DNA of 64,000 nucleotides from Nocardia flavorosea (GTDB lineage: Bacteria; Actinomycetota; Actinomycetes; Mycobacteriales; Mycobacteriaceae). The translations under genes and the position numbers were made by a program. The stretch spans positions 186,001 through 250,000 of the forward strand of contig NZ_JADLQL010000005.1 of NCBI RefSeq assembly GCF_015477805.1. Reading direction: 5' to 3'. This document shows positions 8,639-17,905 of this stretch, piece after piece. Position 1 is the stretch's first letter, and every line of letters starts with the position of its first letter. The notes under the pieces were generated by a model that saw nothing but the letters and a program-made list of their open reading frames with translations, was not told the DNA's origin and searched no databases.

Positions 8639-9259
8639 TCAGATCCCGGCCCGCGGCGTGCGCCACATGGACCACAGATTCGGCCCGGCCGGGATCGTGA
8701 TCGTGCCGGTCACCTCGAACCCGAACCGCTCATAGTAGCCGATGTTCACCTCTTTACTCGATTCGAGGTAGGCCGGTATGCCTTCGCGATCGCAATGCTC
8801 GAGCCGTCTGTTAATCAGGGCCCGCCCGTATCCGCCGCCGCGTTGCGCCGGGTCGGTGCCGATGGTCGCCAGGTACCAGTGCGGTTCCTCCGGATGGGCG
8901 GCGGTCATGAGGTCCACCAGTTGTTTTCCGGCACGCATCCGGCTGCCGAACGCCCGCACCATTTGCGGGAGCATCCGCAACTCGGTGCGCGGCGAGGTTT
9001 TCCAGCGACCGGGTGGATCCCACAGCGCGGCGCCGGCGATCGCCCCCGCGGAATCCACGGCGATATCCACCCCCGACGACGCGAAATGCTGGTGTCTGGT
9101 CTGGGCGTCGAACAGCCGCACCAGGCCCTTCGCCCGCCGTCGTGGATCGGGCAGCATCCATGCCATCACCGGATCGTCCTGGAAAGCGGCGGCCAGCGTG
9201 CGTGCCAGCGCCGCGATCTCGTCACGACGTGCCGCCCGGACATCGGGCTCCATCGGCAT
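8639..9259 (-). CDS. GNAT-family N-acetyltransferase
   Basis: A 206-residue acetyltransferase of the GNAT fold. The acetyl-CoA binding signature is seen as TDPAQRGGGYGRALINRRLE (about residues 134-153), preceded by HWYLATIGT and followed by YYERFGFEVTGT, the usual motif B. The N-terminal third (AAAFQDDPVMAWMLPDPRRR) is typical of the subgroup that acetylates small molecules or unknown substrates. The start is MPMEPDVRAARRDE; GATAGGACA is a weak ribosome-binding site. It is not in an obvious operon. Confidence 0.88.
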   Translation of the reverse strand: MPMEPDVRAARRDEIAALARTLAAAFQDDPVMAWMLPDPRRRAKGLVRLFDAQTRHQHFASSGVDIAVDSAGAIAGAALWDPPGRWKTSPRTELRMLPQMVRAFGSRMRAGKQLVDLMTAAHPEEPHWYLATIGTDPAQRGGGYGRALINRRLEHCDREGIPAYLESSKEVNIGYYERFGFEVTGTITIPAGPNLWSMWRTPRAGI

Positions 9260-9423
9260 CTGCGGTGTCCTATCTCTCGTCGAAGTGTTGCCTGCGCCGT
9301 GCCGGCCGGGCACTCACGGCTCGGCGCGCAGCGGCGCCGGCCGCCGGCGCAGACCTGTGTGACAGTAGCCGGGCACGGTGACAGACATCGCTTCCGGCGC
9401 ACGATGTATCCACCGGCGGCGAT

Positions 9424-11850
9424 TCAGGATTCGCCCGGCGCCGCGGGAACCAGTTTGCGGGATTCACCGCGTAGCGTCGCGCTCACCCACCAGGCGATTT
9501 CGACCAGGACGATCCCGACGGCGCCGCAGCCGAAAGCGGCGGCGGTGAGGGCGATATTCGACGGATCGAGGGCGAAGAACTCGCGCGTGAACGGCACCGT
9601 GAACAGCAGCAGGTACGCGATCACCGAAACCGCCAGCAGCACGATCTTCCACCAGTTGTACGGCCGGGCCACGATCGCCAGCACCCAGACCGCGATCATG
9701 ATCAGGGTGATGAGCGCGGTGGTACCGGCTTGCATCCGCTGTGCGTCGCCGGCCTCGGGCCCGGCGTAGGCGATCAGATAGGCGATGAAGGTCATCGTGC
9801 CGATCACCACCCCCGACGGGATCGCCAGCCGCATCACTCGGCCGACGAAACCGGACCGGGCGCGTTCGTTGTTCGGAGCCAGCGACAGGATGAAGGCGGG
9901 AATACCGATGGTGAACCAGGCCGCGATCGTGACGTGCCGCGGCAGGAACGGATAGCCGATCGGGTCGTAGCCGAAGATCTGCGAGCCCACTCCCGCCGCC
10001 CCCACCAGGAATGCCAGCAGGACCGAGTACACGGTTTTGGTGAGGAACAGATTCGAGACCCGCTCGATATTGCCGATCACCCGCCGGCCCTCGCCCACCA
10101 CGTACGGGAGGGTGGCGAATTTGTTGTCCAGCAGGACGATCTGCGCGACCGCGCGGGTCGCCGGGCTGCCGGCTCCCATGGCGACACCGATATCGGCGTC
10201 CTTCAGCGCCAGCACATCGTTGACTCCGTCACCGGTCATCGCGACGGTGTGCCCGCGTGACTGCAGCGCGCCGACCATGGCGCGTTTCTGATCGGGCCGC
10301 ACCCGGCCGAAGGTGGTCTGTTCCGCCAGTACCCCGGCCAGTTCGTCCCGGTCCTCGGGCAGGGTTCGCGCGTCGACGGCGTGCTCGCCGCCGGGCAGGT
10401 CGAGCGAGGAGGCGACGGCGCCGACCGAGACGGCGTTGTCCCCGGAGATGACCTTGATGGAAACGTCCTGGCTCGCGAAGTAGTCCAGCGTGTCGCGGGC
10501 ATCGGGCCGGACCTTCTGCTCCAGCACCACCAGCGCCACGGGGGTTATCGTCCCCGGCGCATCGGGTGCGTCCACAGCCCGGTCCCCGCGGGCGAGCAGC
10601 AGCACTCGCAGACCGGTGGCACCCAGTTCTTCGGCGGCGCGGGCGTCGGCCGACCCTGCGTCCAGCAGCACATCGGGTGCGCCGAGCAGCCAGTCACCGT
10701 GTTCCCCGTAGGAGAAACCGCTCCATTTCTTCGCCGACGAGAACGGCGCCACCGAGGTGTATTTCCAGCCGGGGGTCTCCGCCAGCGCCTCCGCGATCGC
10801 CTGCACGCTGGCATTCGGCCGCGGATCGTCGGCCGCCATCGCCGCCAGCGCCTGCCGGGCGGCGGCTTCCGCGCCCGCGCTGTCGTCGAGCATACGAAGT
10901 TCGGCCAGGCGCATCCCGTTCTCTGTCAGTGTGCCGGTCTTGTCCGCGCACACCACGTCCACCCGCGCCAGGCCCTCGATCGCGGGCAGTTCCTGCACCA
11001 GGCATTTGCGCTGCCCCAGCCGCACCACGCCGACCGCGAACGCGATCGAGGTCATCAGCACCAGGCCCTCCGGCACCATCGGCACCAGCGCCGCCACCAT
11101 CCCGGTGACCGCGGGCCGCCAGGACTCCCCACTGGATACCAGCTGGTTGTAGATGCTCAGCGCACCGGCCGGAATGAGCAGGTAGGTGATGACCTTCAGA
11201 ATCGTGTCGATCCCGTTGCGCAGCTCCGAATTCACCAGCGTGAACTTGCTGGCCTCGTCGGCCAGTTTCGCCGCGTAGGCGTCCTTGCCGACCTTGGTGG
11301 CGCGGTAGGCGCCCGAACCGGACACCACGTAGCTGCCCGAGAGCACCTGTGCGCCCACTTCTTTGGACACATCGTCGGATTCGCCGGTGAGCAGCGATTC
11401 GTCGACCTCGAGCAGTTCGGCCTCGGCGATCACACCGTCGACCACGATCTGATCGCCGGGACCGAGTTCGATCAGATCGTCGAGCACCACATCCTTGGGC
11501 GCGATCTGCTCGGCGCGGCCGTCGCGGCGCACCGTGGGCCGGGCCTGCCCCACAATGGCCAGCCGGTCCAGCGTCCGCTTCGCCCGGACCTCCTGGATGA
11601 TGCCGATCGCGCTGTTGGCCACGATCAGCAGCCCGAACATTGCGTCGATCACCGAACCGGTGGACATGACCAGGACGAACAGCACGCCCAGGATCGCGTT
11701 GATCCGGGTGAACACGTTCGCGCGCACGATATCGCGGACCGAACGGCCGGCCCGGTCCGGTACATCGTTGGTGTGACCGTCCCGGCGCCGTCGGTCCACT
11801 TCCGCGGCGGTGAGCCCGGACGACCCGACAGCCTCCACAGTTGTCGACAT
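9424..11850 (-). CDS. ctpE: P-type ATPase, CtpE-like (calcium-type cation pump)
   Basis: An 808-residue P-type ATPase. Motifs in order are: the actuator loop LLTGESD (about residue 150), the membrane motif MVPEGLVLM (about 260), the phosphorylation site CADKTGTLTENG (Asp near 303), a short nucleotide-binding domain, and MTGDGVNDVLALKDADIGVAMG. The PEGL motif and absence of N-terminal metal-binding Cys motifs fit the CtpE subgroup, which in mycobacteria has been linked to calcium uptake; that function is from family knowledge. Four C-terminal helices follow. The gene lies 34 bp downstream of emb on the same strand, so the two may be cotranscribed. Confidence 0.9.
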   Translation of the reverse strand: MSTTVEAVGSSGLTAAEVDRRRRDGHTNDVPDRAGRSVRDIVRANVFTRINAILGVLFVLVMSTGSVIDAMFGLLIVANSAIGIIQEVRAKRTLDRLAIVGQARPTVRRDGRAEQIAPKDVVLDDLIELGPGDQIVVDGVIAEAELLEVDESLLTGESDDVSKEVGAQVLSGSYVVSGSGAYRATKVGKDAYAAKLADEASKFTLVNSELRNGIDTILKVITYLLIPAGALSIYNQLVSSGESWRPAVTGMVAALVPMVPEGLVLMTSIAFAVGVVRLGQRKCLVQELPAIEGLARVDVVCADKTGTLTENGMRLAELRMLDDSAGAEAAARQALAAMAADDPRPNASVQAIAEALAETPGWKYTSVAPFSSAKKWSGFSYGEHGDWLLGAPDVLLDAGSADARAAEELGATGLRVLLLARGDRAVDAPDAPGTITPVALVVLEQKVRPDARDTLDYFASQDVSIKVISGDNAVSVGAVASSLDLPGGEHAVDARTLPEDRDELAGVLAEQTTFGRVRPDQKRAMVGALQSRGHTVAMTGDGVNDVLALKDADIGVAMGAGSPATRAVAQIVLLDNKFATLPYVVGEGRRVIGNIERVSNLFLTKTVYSVLLAFLVGAAGVGSQIFGYDPIGYPFLPRHVTIAAWFTIGIPAFILSLAPNNERARSGFVGRVMRLAIPSGVVIGTMTFIAYLIAYAGPEAGDAQRMQAGTTALITLIMIAVWVLAIVARPYNWWKIVLLAVSVIAYLLLFTVPFTREFFALDPSNIALTAAAFGCGAVGIVLVEIAWWVSATLRGESRKLVPAAPGES

Positions 11851-11884
11851 GACGGTCAGCGTAACCAGCGCGGCATGCGACGGC

Positions 11885-14800
11885 TCACCAGGCGACGTTG
11901 ATCGGACCGGGTGTCCAGGTGCCCGGATGTTCCTCCTGGGTGACCTGCGGACGGGCGGGAACAGCGTCCGGATCCCGCGGCAGGAACTGCTGGAGCTGGC
12001 CCCAATCGCGGTCCCAGTCGTGGTTCAGGTACGTCGGCAGGGTGCGGGCGTGCAGTAGCAGTTCGGTCCAGCCGAGCGGTCCGCCGCCGTCGTGGTTCTG
12101 CCACAGGCTGGTGTCGTGGGCGCCGACCCGGTCCGGCAGGATGCGGTACTTCGGCACCTCGGCGATACCGATGCGGTGGTCGAACGGCCGCTGGCACGGG
12201 AACTGCAGGCCGACGGCCCAGTCGAGCAGCACCGGATCGGTGGAACCGACCACCGTGTTCAGATCCTGGGTCTGCGGCATCCGCGGCGGGGTGAACGCGA
12301 GCCACTGCCGTGGATCGCGGTCCCGGTCATGGGCGACGATACGCACGGTATCCGCATCGGCGTACGGCTCCAGCGGAACCCGCAGGTTACGCCAGGACGG
12401 CGCAGGACCGATATCGATCGGATTCACCCGCCGCAGCGCCACCGGCTCACCGGCGGAGGCGCCGGGGGCGGTGGTCGACCCGAATTCGAGTTCGAACGAC
12501 TGGCCGTGCGTGACAACCCCGTCGGCATTGCGCGACCAAATCCGGCCGGCGGCGCTCACCGCCAGGATATCGGCGCGTTCGGCGACGGGCGGCAACCGGA
12601 ACCAGCCGCTGGTCAGTTCCGCCGGACCGTCGGCCCGGAAACTGCCCAGTACCGGGGTGGCGGGGTCGAGCCCGAACGGCAGGGCGGGGCCTGCGGTTTC
12701 GGTCGCGACCCCGGTCGCACCGCTGCCATCCCCCACCGAATCGGCGATGGCGGCATCGGCGCCCTGTTCGGCGTCGGCGCTCAGATCCGCCGCCACACCG
12801 GTCGGGGTGAAACCGGTGCCGTTACCGGCCAGGGTGGTGGCCGGGTCACCGGTCAGCGGGGCGAGCATGCCGCGGTTCGGATCGGTTTCCACCAGGACGT
12901 GCGGGGCCAGCCCGCACGTATTCCCGGCGAACGCACCCAGATTCGAACTGGCCAGTGAGAACGCCGGATACTGGGCGACCGCCCCCTTGGCGAACGAGGC
13001 GACCTCGAACAGCAACATGAACGCCGCCGCCACCGTGAGCGGCGGTATCTTCGCGAAGCGCCAGCCCCAGCGCGAGATCCGGTGATGTCCGGTATCGGGT
13101 GCCCGCACATGCCACCACGCGGCCAGCACCAGCAGCACCAGCGCGCCCAGCAGGAAAACCTTGTTGAATGCGATCCCGGCGATCGAGGGCTGCTTGTCCC
13201 ACCACGGAATACCGAAGGCCGAGACGTACCACCAGCCGTTGGGCCCGGAGAACACCAGCGCCATCAGGAACGCCACCCCGGCGGCGAACAATGCCCGGTT
13301 ACGCGGCCCGCGCATGACCCGCGGCCCGACCGCCACCGCGGTGAGCACCGCGACCGCACCCGCCAGCCCGGCGAAAACCCCGAGGTGATGGGTCCATTTG
13401 GTCGGCGTCGTCATCATGAGCACCATGGCGCCGATGGTGACCCCGAGGATCCGGCGCGACGGTCCTACCGCGGCGGTCGGGATCCGGCCGCCCTTGTGCA
13501 GCAGCGTCAGCAGGCATACCGCCAGCCCGGCGACCATCACGAAGATGCCGAACCGGCGGGCCAGCGAACCGTCCACCGTGCCCATGAACAGGTATTGGTA
13601 TCGCAGGTATTCGTCGAACCACAGCACGTTCGGCCCGGCCAGTTCGTGCACCCGGCGCATTTCCATCATGGCGCTGAAGGTCTGGTCCGCGAAGGCGACG
13701 ACGAGCACCAGCACGCCCGCGGCCCCGAGCGGGAGCAACTGCGCGAACCAGCCGACCCGCCGCGCCCGCGCCATAATGATCTTGATCAGCGGGCGCAACC
13801 CGGCCAGTAGCGCGGCAAGACAGATGAGTCCGTGCGGACCGGCCGTACAGCTGAACGCCGCGATCAGAATGGCGACCGCGAACGGCAGCAGCCGCCGGGT
13901 CGCGATCCCACGCTCCACCGAACACCAGGTCAGCAGCACACCCAGCGCGACCATCGGTTCCGGGCGCAGACCGTTGTTGTACGGCAACCAGACCGCCAGG
14001 AAGACCAGCGCACCGGTCCACGGCACGAACCGGTTGCGGTGCAGCGCGGCCCCGAGCCGGGGCACCACCTCCCGGCTGATCACCAGCCAGGCCACGATCC
14101 CCGCCAGCAAGGTCGGCAACCGCACCCACGGGCTGGCGGTACTCACATCCGCCATCAGACCGATGAGGTCGTAATACGGGGTGCCGATCGGATTCTCCGG
14201 CACGCCGAAGTACCGGAAGTAGTTCGCCATATAGCCGGCGACCTGCGAGGTCCGGCCCATCCCGAACTGATAGCCGTCGTCGGAGGTGGTGGCGCCGATG
14301 AAATGCCAGAGCACCAATGTGCCGAGCACCACGAAATCCACCGGCCGGAAAGTCCACCAGCGGGCGGGCAGGAAACGGCGGGCACGGCGGCCGTCGAGGT
14401 TGTCCAGGCGATGCAGAGCCACCAGCGCGATCACGGTCGCCAGCACGGCCCCCCAGATCGCGAGGCGTTTCATCAGCGTCGGGGTGGAGCTGTACCGGCT
14501 GTCCACCTCCGCGGTGACGGTGGCGCCGGCCGGGTCGGCGAGATCGCTGAACACCCCCACCATCTGCGGCCGGTAATCCCCGCCCAGGACAACGGGTTCG
14601 TGTCCGGTGAGCGTGGCCACGGATTCGGTCATCCCCGCACCCACGGTGAGTTCGCATCCGGGCGCCAGTTCGGCCACCGGCACACTGAACAGCGACTGGT
14701 TGCGCAGCACCACATCGAGCACGGGTCCGGATTCGGGGGTGGGCGGCCGCACCTGCGCAAGGAACCCGTACCGCTCCAGATCGGGAGCGCCGTAGGGCGC

Positions 14801-15106
14801 GGTGGCGGTCAGCACCCCGCCGGCGGGCAACTGCTGGATCGCCGCGCAGGGCACGGTGGCCTCGAAACTCAGCGGCGCGTAGGCGACCAGCGGCGCCTCG
14901 ATCGACTCGGCGGAACCGGCCTGCGGCCAGGACAGTGCCGCGGCGTCCACCCGTACCGGCAGAAACGGAACCGCCACCGCGAGCAACGCCCCGATCAGTG
15001 CCGACACCAGGGCCACCGGCCGTGCCCAGCCGCCCCGCATTCGGGGTCGCGGACTTTCGGAGATCTCTGCCGGCTCGGGCGCCGCCACCACCATCGTGTC
15101 AGCCAC
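11885..15106 (-). CDS. Emb-type arabinosyltransferase
   Basis: A 1073-residue integral membrane GT-C glycosyltransferase of the EmbA/B/C family, which polymerises arabinan for arabinogalactan or lipoarabinomannan using decaprenyl-phosphoarabinose. A signal-anchor helix (about residues 30-52) is followed by an extracytoplasmic beta domain. The catalytic loop TSDDGYQFGMGRTSQ (Asp pair near 275) comes next, then roughly a dozen helices, and finally a large extracytoplasmic carbohydrate-binding C-terminal domain from about 670. Which paralogue it is (A, B or C) cannot be settled. Unlike the mycobacterial embCAB operon it stands alone, with ctpE downstream. The GTG start is preceded by AGGA about ten bases upstream. 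Confidence 0.93.
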   Translation of the reverse strand: MADTMVVAAPEPAEISESPRPRMRGGWARPVALVSALIGALLAVAVPFLPVRVDAAALSWPQAGSAESIEAPLVAYAPLSFEATVPCAAIQQLPAGGVLTATAPYGAPDLERYGFLAQVRPPTPESGPVLDVVLRNQSLFSVPVAELAPGCELTVGAGMTESVATLTGHEPVVLGGDYRPQMVGVFSDLADPAGATVTAEVDSRYSSTPTLMKRLAIWGAVLATVIALVALHRLDNLDGRRARRFLPARWWTFRPVDFVVLGTLVLWHFIGATTSDDGYQFGMGRTSQVAGYMANYFRYFGVPENPIGTPYYDLIGLMADVSTASPWVRLPTLLAGIVAWLVISREVVPRLGAALHRNRFVPWTGALVFLAVWLPYNNGLRPEPMVALGVLLTWCSVERGIATRRLLPFAVAILIAAFSCTAGPHGLICLAALLAGLRPLIKIIMARARRVGWFAQLLPLGAAGVLVLVVAFADQTFSAMMEMRRVHELAGPNVLWFDEYLRYQYLFMGTVDGSLARRFGIFVMVAGLAVCLLTLLHKGGRIPTAAVGPSRRILGVTIGAMVLMMTTPTKWTHHLGVFAGLAGAVAVLTAVAVGPRVMRGPRNRALFAAGVAFLMALVFSGPNGWWYVSAFGIPWWDKQPSIAGIAFNKVFLLGALVLLVLAAWWHVRAPDTGHHRISRWGWRFAKIPPLTVAAAFMLLFEVASFAKGAVAQYPAFSLASSNLGAFAGNTCGLAPHVLVETDPNRGMLAPLTGDPATTLAGNGTGFTPTGVAADLSADAEQGADAAIADSVGDGSGATGVATETAGPALPFGLDPATPVLGSFRADGPAELTSGWFRLPPVAERADILAVSAAGRIWSRNADGVVTHGQSFELEFGSTTAPGASAGEPVALRRVNPIDIGPAPSWRNLRVPLEPYADADTVRIVAHDRDRDPRQWLAFTPPRMPQTQDLNTVVGSTDPVLLDWAVGLQFPCQRPFDHRIGIAEVPKYRILPDRVGAHDTSLWQNHDGGGPLGWTELLLHARTLPTYLNHDWDRDWGQLQQFLPRDPDAVPARPQVTQEEHPGTWTPGPINVAW

Positions 15107-15284
15107 GGAGCGCCATCCTATCGGGCCCGATCACGGCGAGCTCACCCACAGATACCCGGGATACGAGCGACGCCTGCGCGGCGCACCGGCGCGGGGCCGG
15201 GACCAGCGCATCCGCAGACGGGAGCCCACCGGGATAGACCGCCCACCCGGGTCCCTACGGGGCGGCGCGGAGACCCACAGAAAA

Positions 15285-15323
15285 CGAATCGGCCGGTCCG
15301 CACTGTGCGGACCGGCCGATTCG
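15285..15323 (-). terminator. Perfect 18-bp intrinsic terminator
   Basis: An 18-bp perfect inverted repeat (arms 15285-15302 and 15306-15323, beginning CGAATCGGCCGG) encloses a 3-base loop. On the minus strand it is followed directly by TTTT, so it is a classical Rho-independent terminator. It begins 15 bp after the stop of the MTB12-like lipoprotein gene and separates it from emb. A perfect hairpin with a U-tract is unusual in a genome this GC-rich. Confidence 0.9.
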
Positions 15324-15337
15324 GCACCCTACTTGTC

Positions 15338-15844
15338 TCAGGCCGCGCAGGCCGGCGACTGGATCTGCGCGTTCGCGAGCATCGTGCAGGTCCACTGCTG
15401 CTGGACCTTCCACACCCCGTCCTCGGCCACGAACGGAACATCCGCCACACTGGTCTGGCCGTTCAGGGTGAGATTGGCCTTCGCCTGGATCTCGGTCCCG
15501 AAATCCTGCACCTCGGTGACCTCGATCGTGGCACCCGACTGGGCGTAGAACTGGCTCAGCTTCGACGGCAGCTCCGGGTCCGCCTCGGCGCCCTGCACCA
15601 TCTCCAGCTTTTCCTCGTTCGGAACGTTCGGATCGAGTGCGCGCTGGAGCTGGGTGTTCAGGTCGGCCGGGGTCGGGACGGGCGGCGTATCGGCCTCCGC
15701 CTCGGTGGTCTCGGCCGCGGCCGTGGTGCTCGTCGCCGCGGCGGTGTCCGAGTCGGAATCATCGCTACCACACGCCGTCATGGTCAGCGCGGCCGCGGCG
15801 GCCAGGCCGGCGATCGCGATACGTCCGGTTTTGCGAAGCTTCAA
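15338..15844 (-). CDS. MTB12-like low-molecular-weight antigen lipoprotein
   Basis: A 168-residue exported lipoprotein. MKLRKTGRIAIAGLAAAAALTMTACGS gives a clean signal peptide with lipobox MTAC. A Ser/Thr/Ala/Glu linker follows to about residue 55. The C-terminal domain (DLNTQLQRALDPNVPNEEKLE..., ending ANAQIQSPACAA) resembles the MTB12/CFP-2 family of small mycobacterial antigens, whose function is unknown. Two cysteines in the C-terminal domain (WTCTML and SPAC) could form a disulfide. The gene is monocistronic and ends in a strong terminator. Confidence 0.82.
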   Translation of the reverse strand: MKLRKTGRIAIAGLAAAAALTMTACGSDDSDSDTAAATSTTAAAETTEAEADTPPVPTPADLNTQLQRALDPNVPNEEKLEMVQGAEADPELPSKLSQFYAQSGATIEVTEVQDFGTEIQAKANLTLNGQTSVADVPFVAEDGVWKVQQQWTCTMLANAQIQSPACAA

Positions 15845-15938
15845 CTGCTCGTCCTTTGCGTTCGGGGTTCGGTGTCGTGCGCTGCGGCAGCCCCACCGGA
15901 CCGGCGACGCTGCCCGGCACCAACCTACCCGGCGGGGT

Positions 15939-17672
15939 TCAGGACAGGCTGCCGAGCGGGTCCGCAGGGCGCAACTCGGTGTTGTCGGCAGCGAAAGTAC
16001 GCGCGATCCCCGGTCCTGTCGAGCGGGACTCGAATCGCACGGTCACCCGCCCGTGCCCCGATCCCTGCACCCAGCCGAAGCCGAACCCGGGATGCACGAC
16101 ATCCGATCCGGCCGGCCAATTCACGACGTCACCAGCGGTTACTCCCGAATCCCGCGCCGCGCCGAGGGTTTCGGCGGCCTCGGCGCGCGGCCCGGCGGCA
16201 GGCCCGGCCGCGGCAGCGGACGAAGAACCGCCCACAGTAGATCTCACGGAATCCACAGAGCTCTCTTGCTCCGGTGCCACGAATTCGGGCGCGATCACCG
16301 GCCGGCGCTCACCGGCCGGACCGGAATCGCGCTCTGCCGGGCCCGCAACCGATGGCGCCGCCGGGAAGTCGGGGCCGGCCGGTCCACTCGTGTCCGCGTC
16401 CGGTGCTCCCGTCGCGAGATCACGCGCCGCCGCTGTCGTTTCACCGTGGCCTGCGACATCCGTGCCGGGGTCCGCGGGATCCGCGCCCATCCGATCCAAT
16501 TCGGGAAACAACGATTCCTGCCGGATCGCAGACAATCCCGCGTACCCCACTCCCACCAGCCGCACCGGTCCCAGTTCCCGCGGGTCCAGCGCCGCGCGCT
16601 GGGCCGCGGCGGTGAGCGTGGCAAGGTCTTCGGTCGCATAGGGCAGGGTGCTGGAACGCGTGGTGATACTCATATCGGCGCGTTTGAGTTTCAGCACCAC
16701 GGTGCGCGCGGCCCGCCCGTCGCGCACCAGCCGCCGGTGCGCGGCCGCGGCCATCTCGGCGATCGCCGGCCGCAACCGTTCCAGCGTGACGATATCGGTC
16801 TCGTATGTGGTTTCGGCACTGATCTGTTTCGCCTCGGCGCGCTCGGCGACCGGCCGGTCATCGATACCGCGGGCCAGCCGGTGCAGCGCGGCGCCGATAC
16901 TTCCGCCCAGGATCGATACGGCCTCCACTTCGGGCAGGGCCGCGAACGCCCCGACCGTTTCGATCCCCAGTGCCCGCAACCGGCTCTCCGCCACCGGCCC
17001 GATCCCCCATAGTTTGCGCACCGGCAACCCGGCCAGCAACTCCTGCTGCTCACCGGGAGCGATCACCCTGATCCCGTCCGGTTTGGCCATTCCCGACGCG
17101 ATCTTGGCGAGCTGTTTGCCCGTCCCCGCGCCCACCGAAGCCACCAGCCCGGTGCTTTCCCGTACCGCCGCCCGTAACTCCGCGCAGAAATCCATCACCG
17201 TGGACACCCGCGCCCCGGCCAGTTCCACCGGTTCACCGAACGCCTCGTCGAACGACAGGGTTTCGAGCACCGGGATCCGCTCCCGCAAGGTATCGAACAC
17301 CCGTCCGCTCAGCACGCCGTACAACGCTCCGCGCGGCGGCACCACCACCGCCGTCACCCCCACCAACCGCCGTGCCTGATGCATGGGCATGGCCGACCGC
17401 GCCCCGAACACCCGCGCCTCATAACTGGCCCCCGCCACCACTCCGCGCGCCCCGGTCCCGCCGACGAGCACCGGCCGGCCCCGCAATGTAGGCCGGGTGA
17501 GCTGCTCACAGGAGGCAAAGAACGCGTCCATATCGATATGCAGCACCCAGCGCCGCGCTGTTTCCCCGGCGAACGCCTGCGGAGCTGCTCCGGCCCCGGG
17601 TTCGGAGCGGGCCTCACTCACCACCGGAGAGTCCGCCACACCTGGTTCCACCTCACTCACACCACTGGTCAC
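15939..17672 (-). CDS. dinB: Y-family DNA polymerase IV (DinB1/DinX type) with long C-terminal extension
   Basis: A 577-residue translesion polymerase. The palm motifs HIDMDAFFASCEQ (about residue 44) and LSFDEAF (about 140), the loop GVVAGASYEARVFGARSAMPM, and the helix-hairpin-helix WGIGPVAESRLRALGI identify DinB. A consensus sliding-clamp motif, QESLF, lies near residue 384, just after the little-finger domain. Beyond it runs a Pro/Ala/Ser/Glu-rich linker of about 130 residues. A small terminal domain follows (GDVVNWPAGSDVVHPGFGFGWV... to the end) that appears in some actinobacterial DinB proteins. The first about 40 residues are absent from M. tuberculosis DinX, so a downstream start is possible. 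Location near ileS and lspA matches Rv1537. Confidence 0.93.
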   Translation of the reverse strand: MTSGVSEVEPGVADSPVVSEARSEPGAGAAPQAFAGETARRWVLHIDMDAFFASCEQLTRPTLRGRPVLVGGTGARGVVAGASYEARVFGARSAMPMHQARRLVGVTAVVVPPRGALYGVLSGRVFDTLRERIPVLETLSFDEAFGEPVELAGARVSTVMDFCAELRAAVRESTGLVASVGAGTGKQLAKIASGMAKPDGIRVIAPGEQQELLAGLPVRKLWGIGPVAESRLRALGIETVGAFAALPEVEAVSILGGSIGAALHRLARGIDDRPVAERAEAKQISAETTYETDIVTLERLRPAIAEMAAAAHRRLVRDGRAARTVVLKLKRADMSITTRSSTLPYATEDLATLTAAAQRAALDPRELGPVRLVGVGYAGLSAIRQESLFPELDRMGADPADPGTDVAGHGETTAAARDLATGAPDADTSGPAGPDFPAAPSVAGPAERDSGPAGERRPVIAPEFVAPEQESSVDSVRSTVGGSSSAAAAGPAAGPRAEAAETLGAARDSGVTAGDVVNWPAGSDVVHPGFGFGWVQGSGHGRVTVRFESRSTGPGIARTFAADNTELRPADPLGSLS

Positions 17673-17905
17673 GACCCTGTCGGCTCATACCGCGCAATCT
17701 ACGCGCGCGCACCGACAGGCAGCCGGATCCCGGTCCCGCGGGGCCGTGCCGAGCCGCAGCGGCGACCGCTCCGCCGGTCCCCGCCGATTCGGACCGCATA
17801 ATCGACAGCGCGTTCGGCGAGGTCAGGCGGGACATCCCCGAGCGGAGACGCGCGAGCTCGGGGCCGGAACCCCCGCGCGACCCGGGCGCGCCATAAACTC
17901 GGCCC

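Noticed and set aside
10381..11901. 506-codon open frame on the plus strand
   Set aside because: Antisense shadow of ctpE with shadow-type composition.
16023..16038. tRNA T-arm look-alike (GCGGGACTCGAATCGC)
   Set aside because: It is inside the well-supported dinB frame (RFESRS) and has no cloverleaf neighbours.
13832..16240. 802-codon open frame on the plus strand
   Set aside because: It is antisense to emb, the MTB12-like lipoprotein and dinB. It is rich in His, Arg, Gln and Pro, as expected of a shadow frame in GC-rich DNA.
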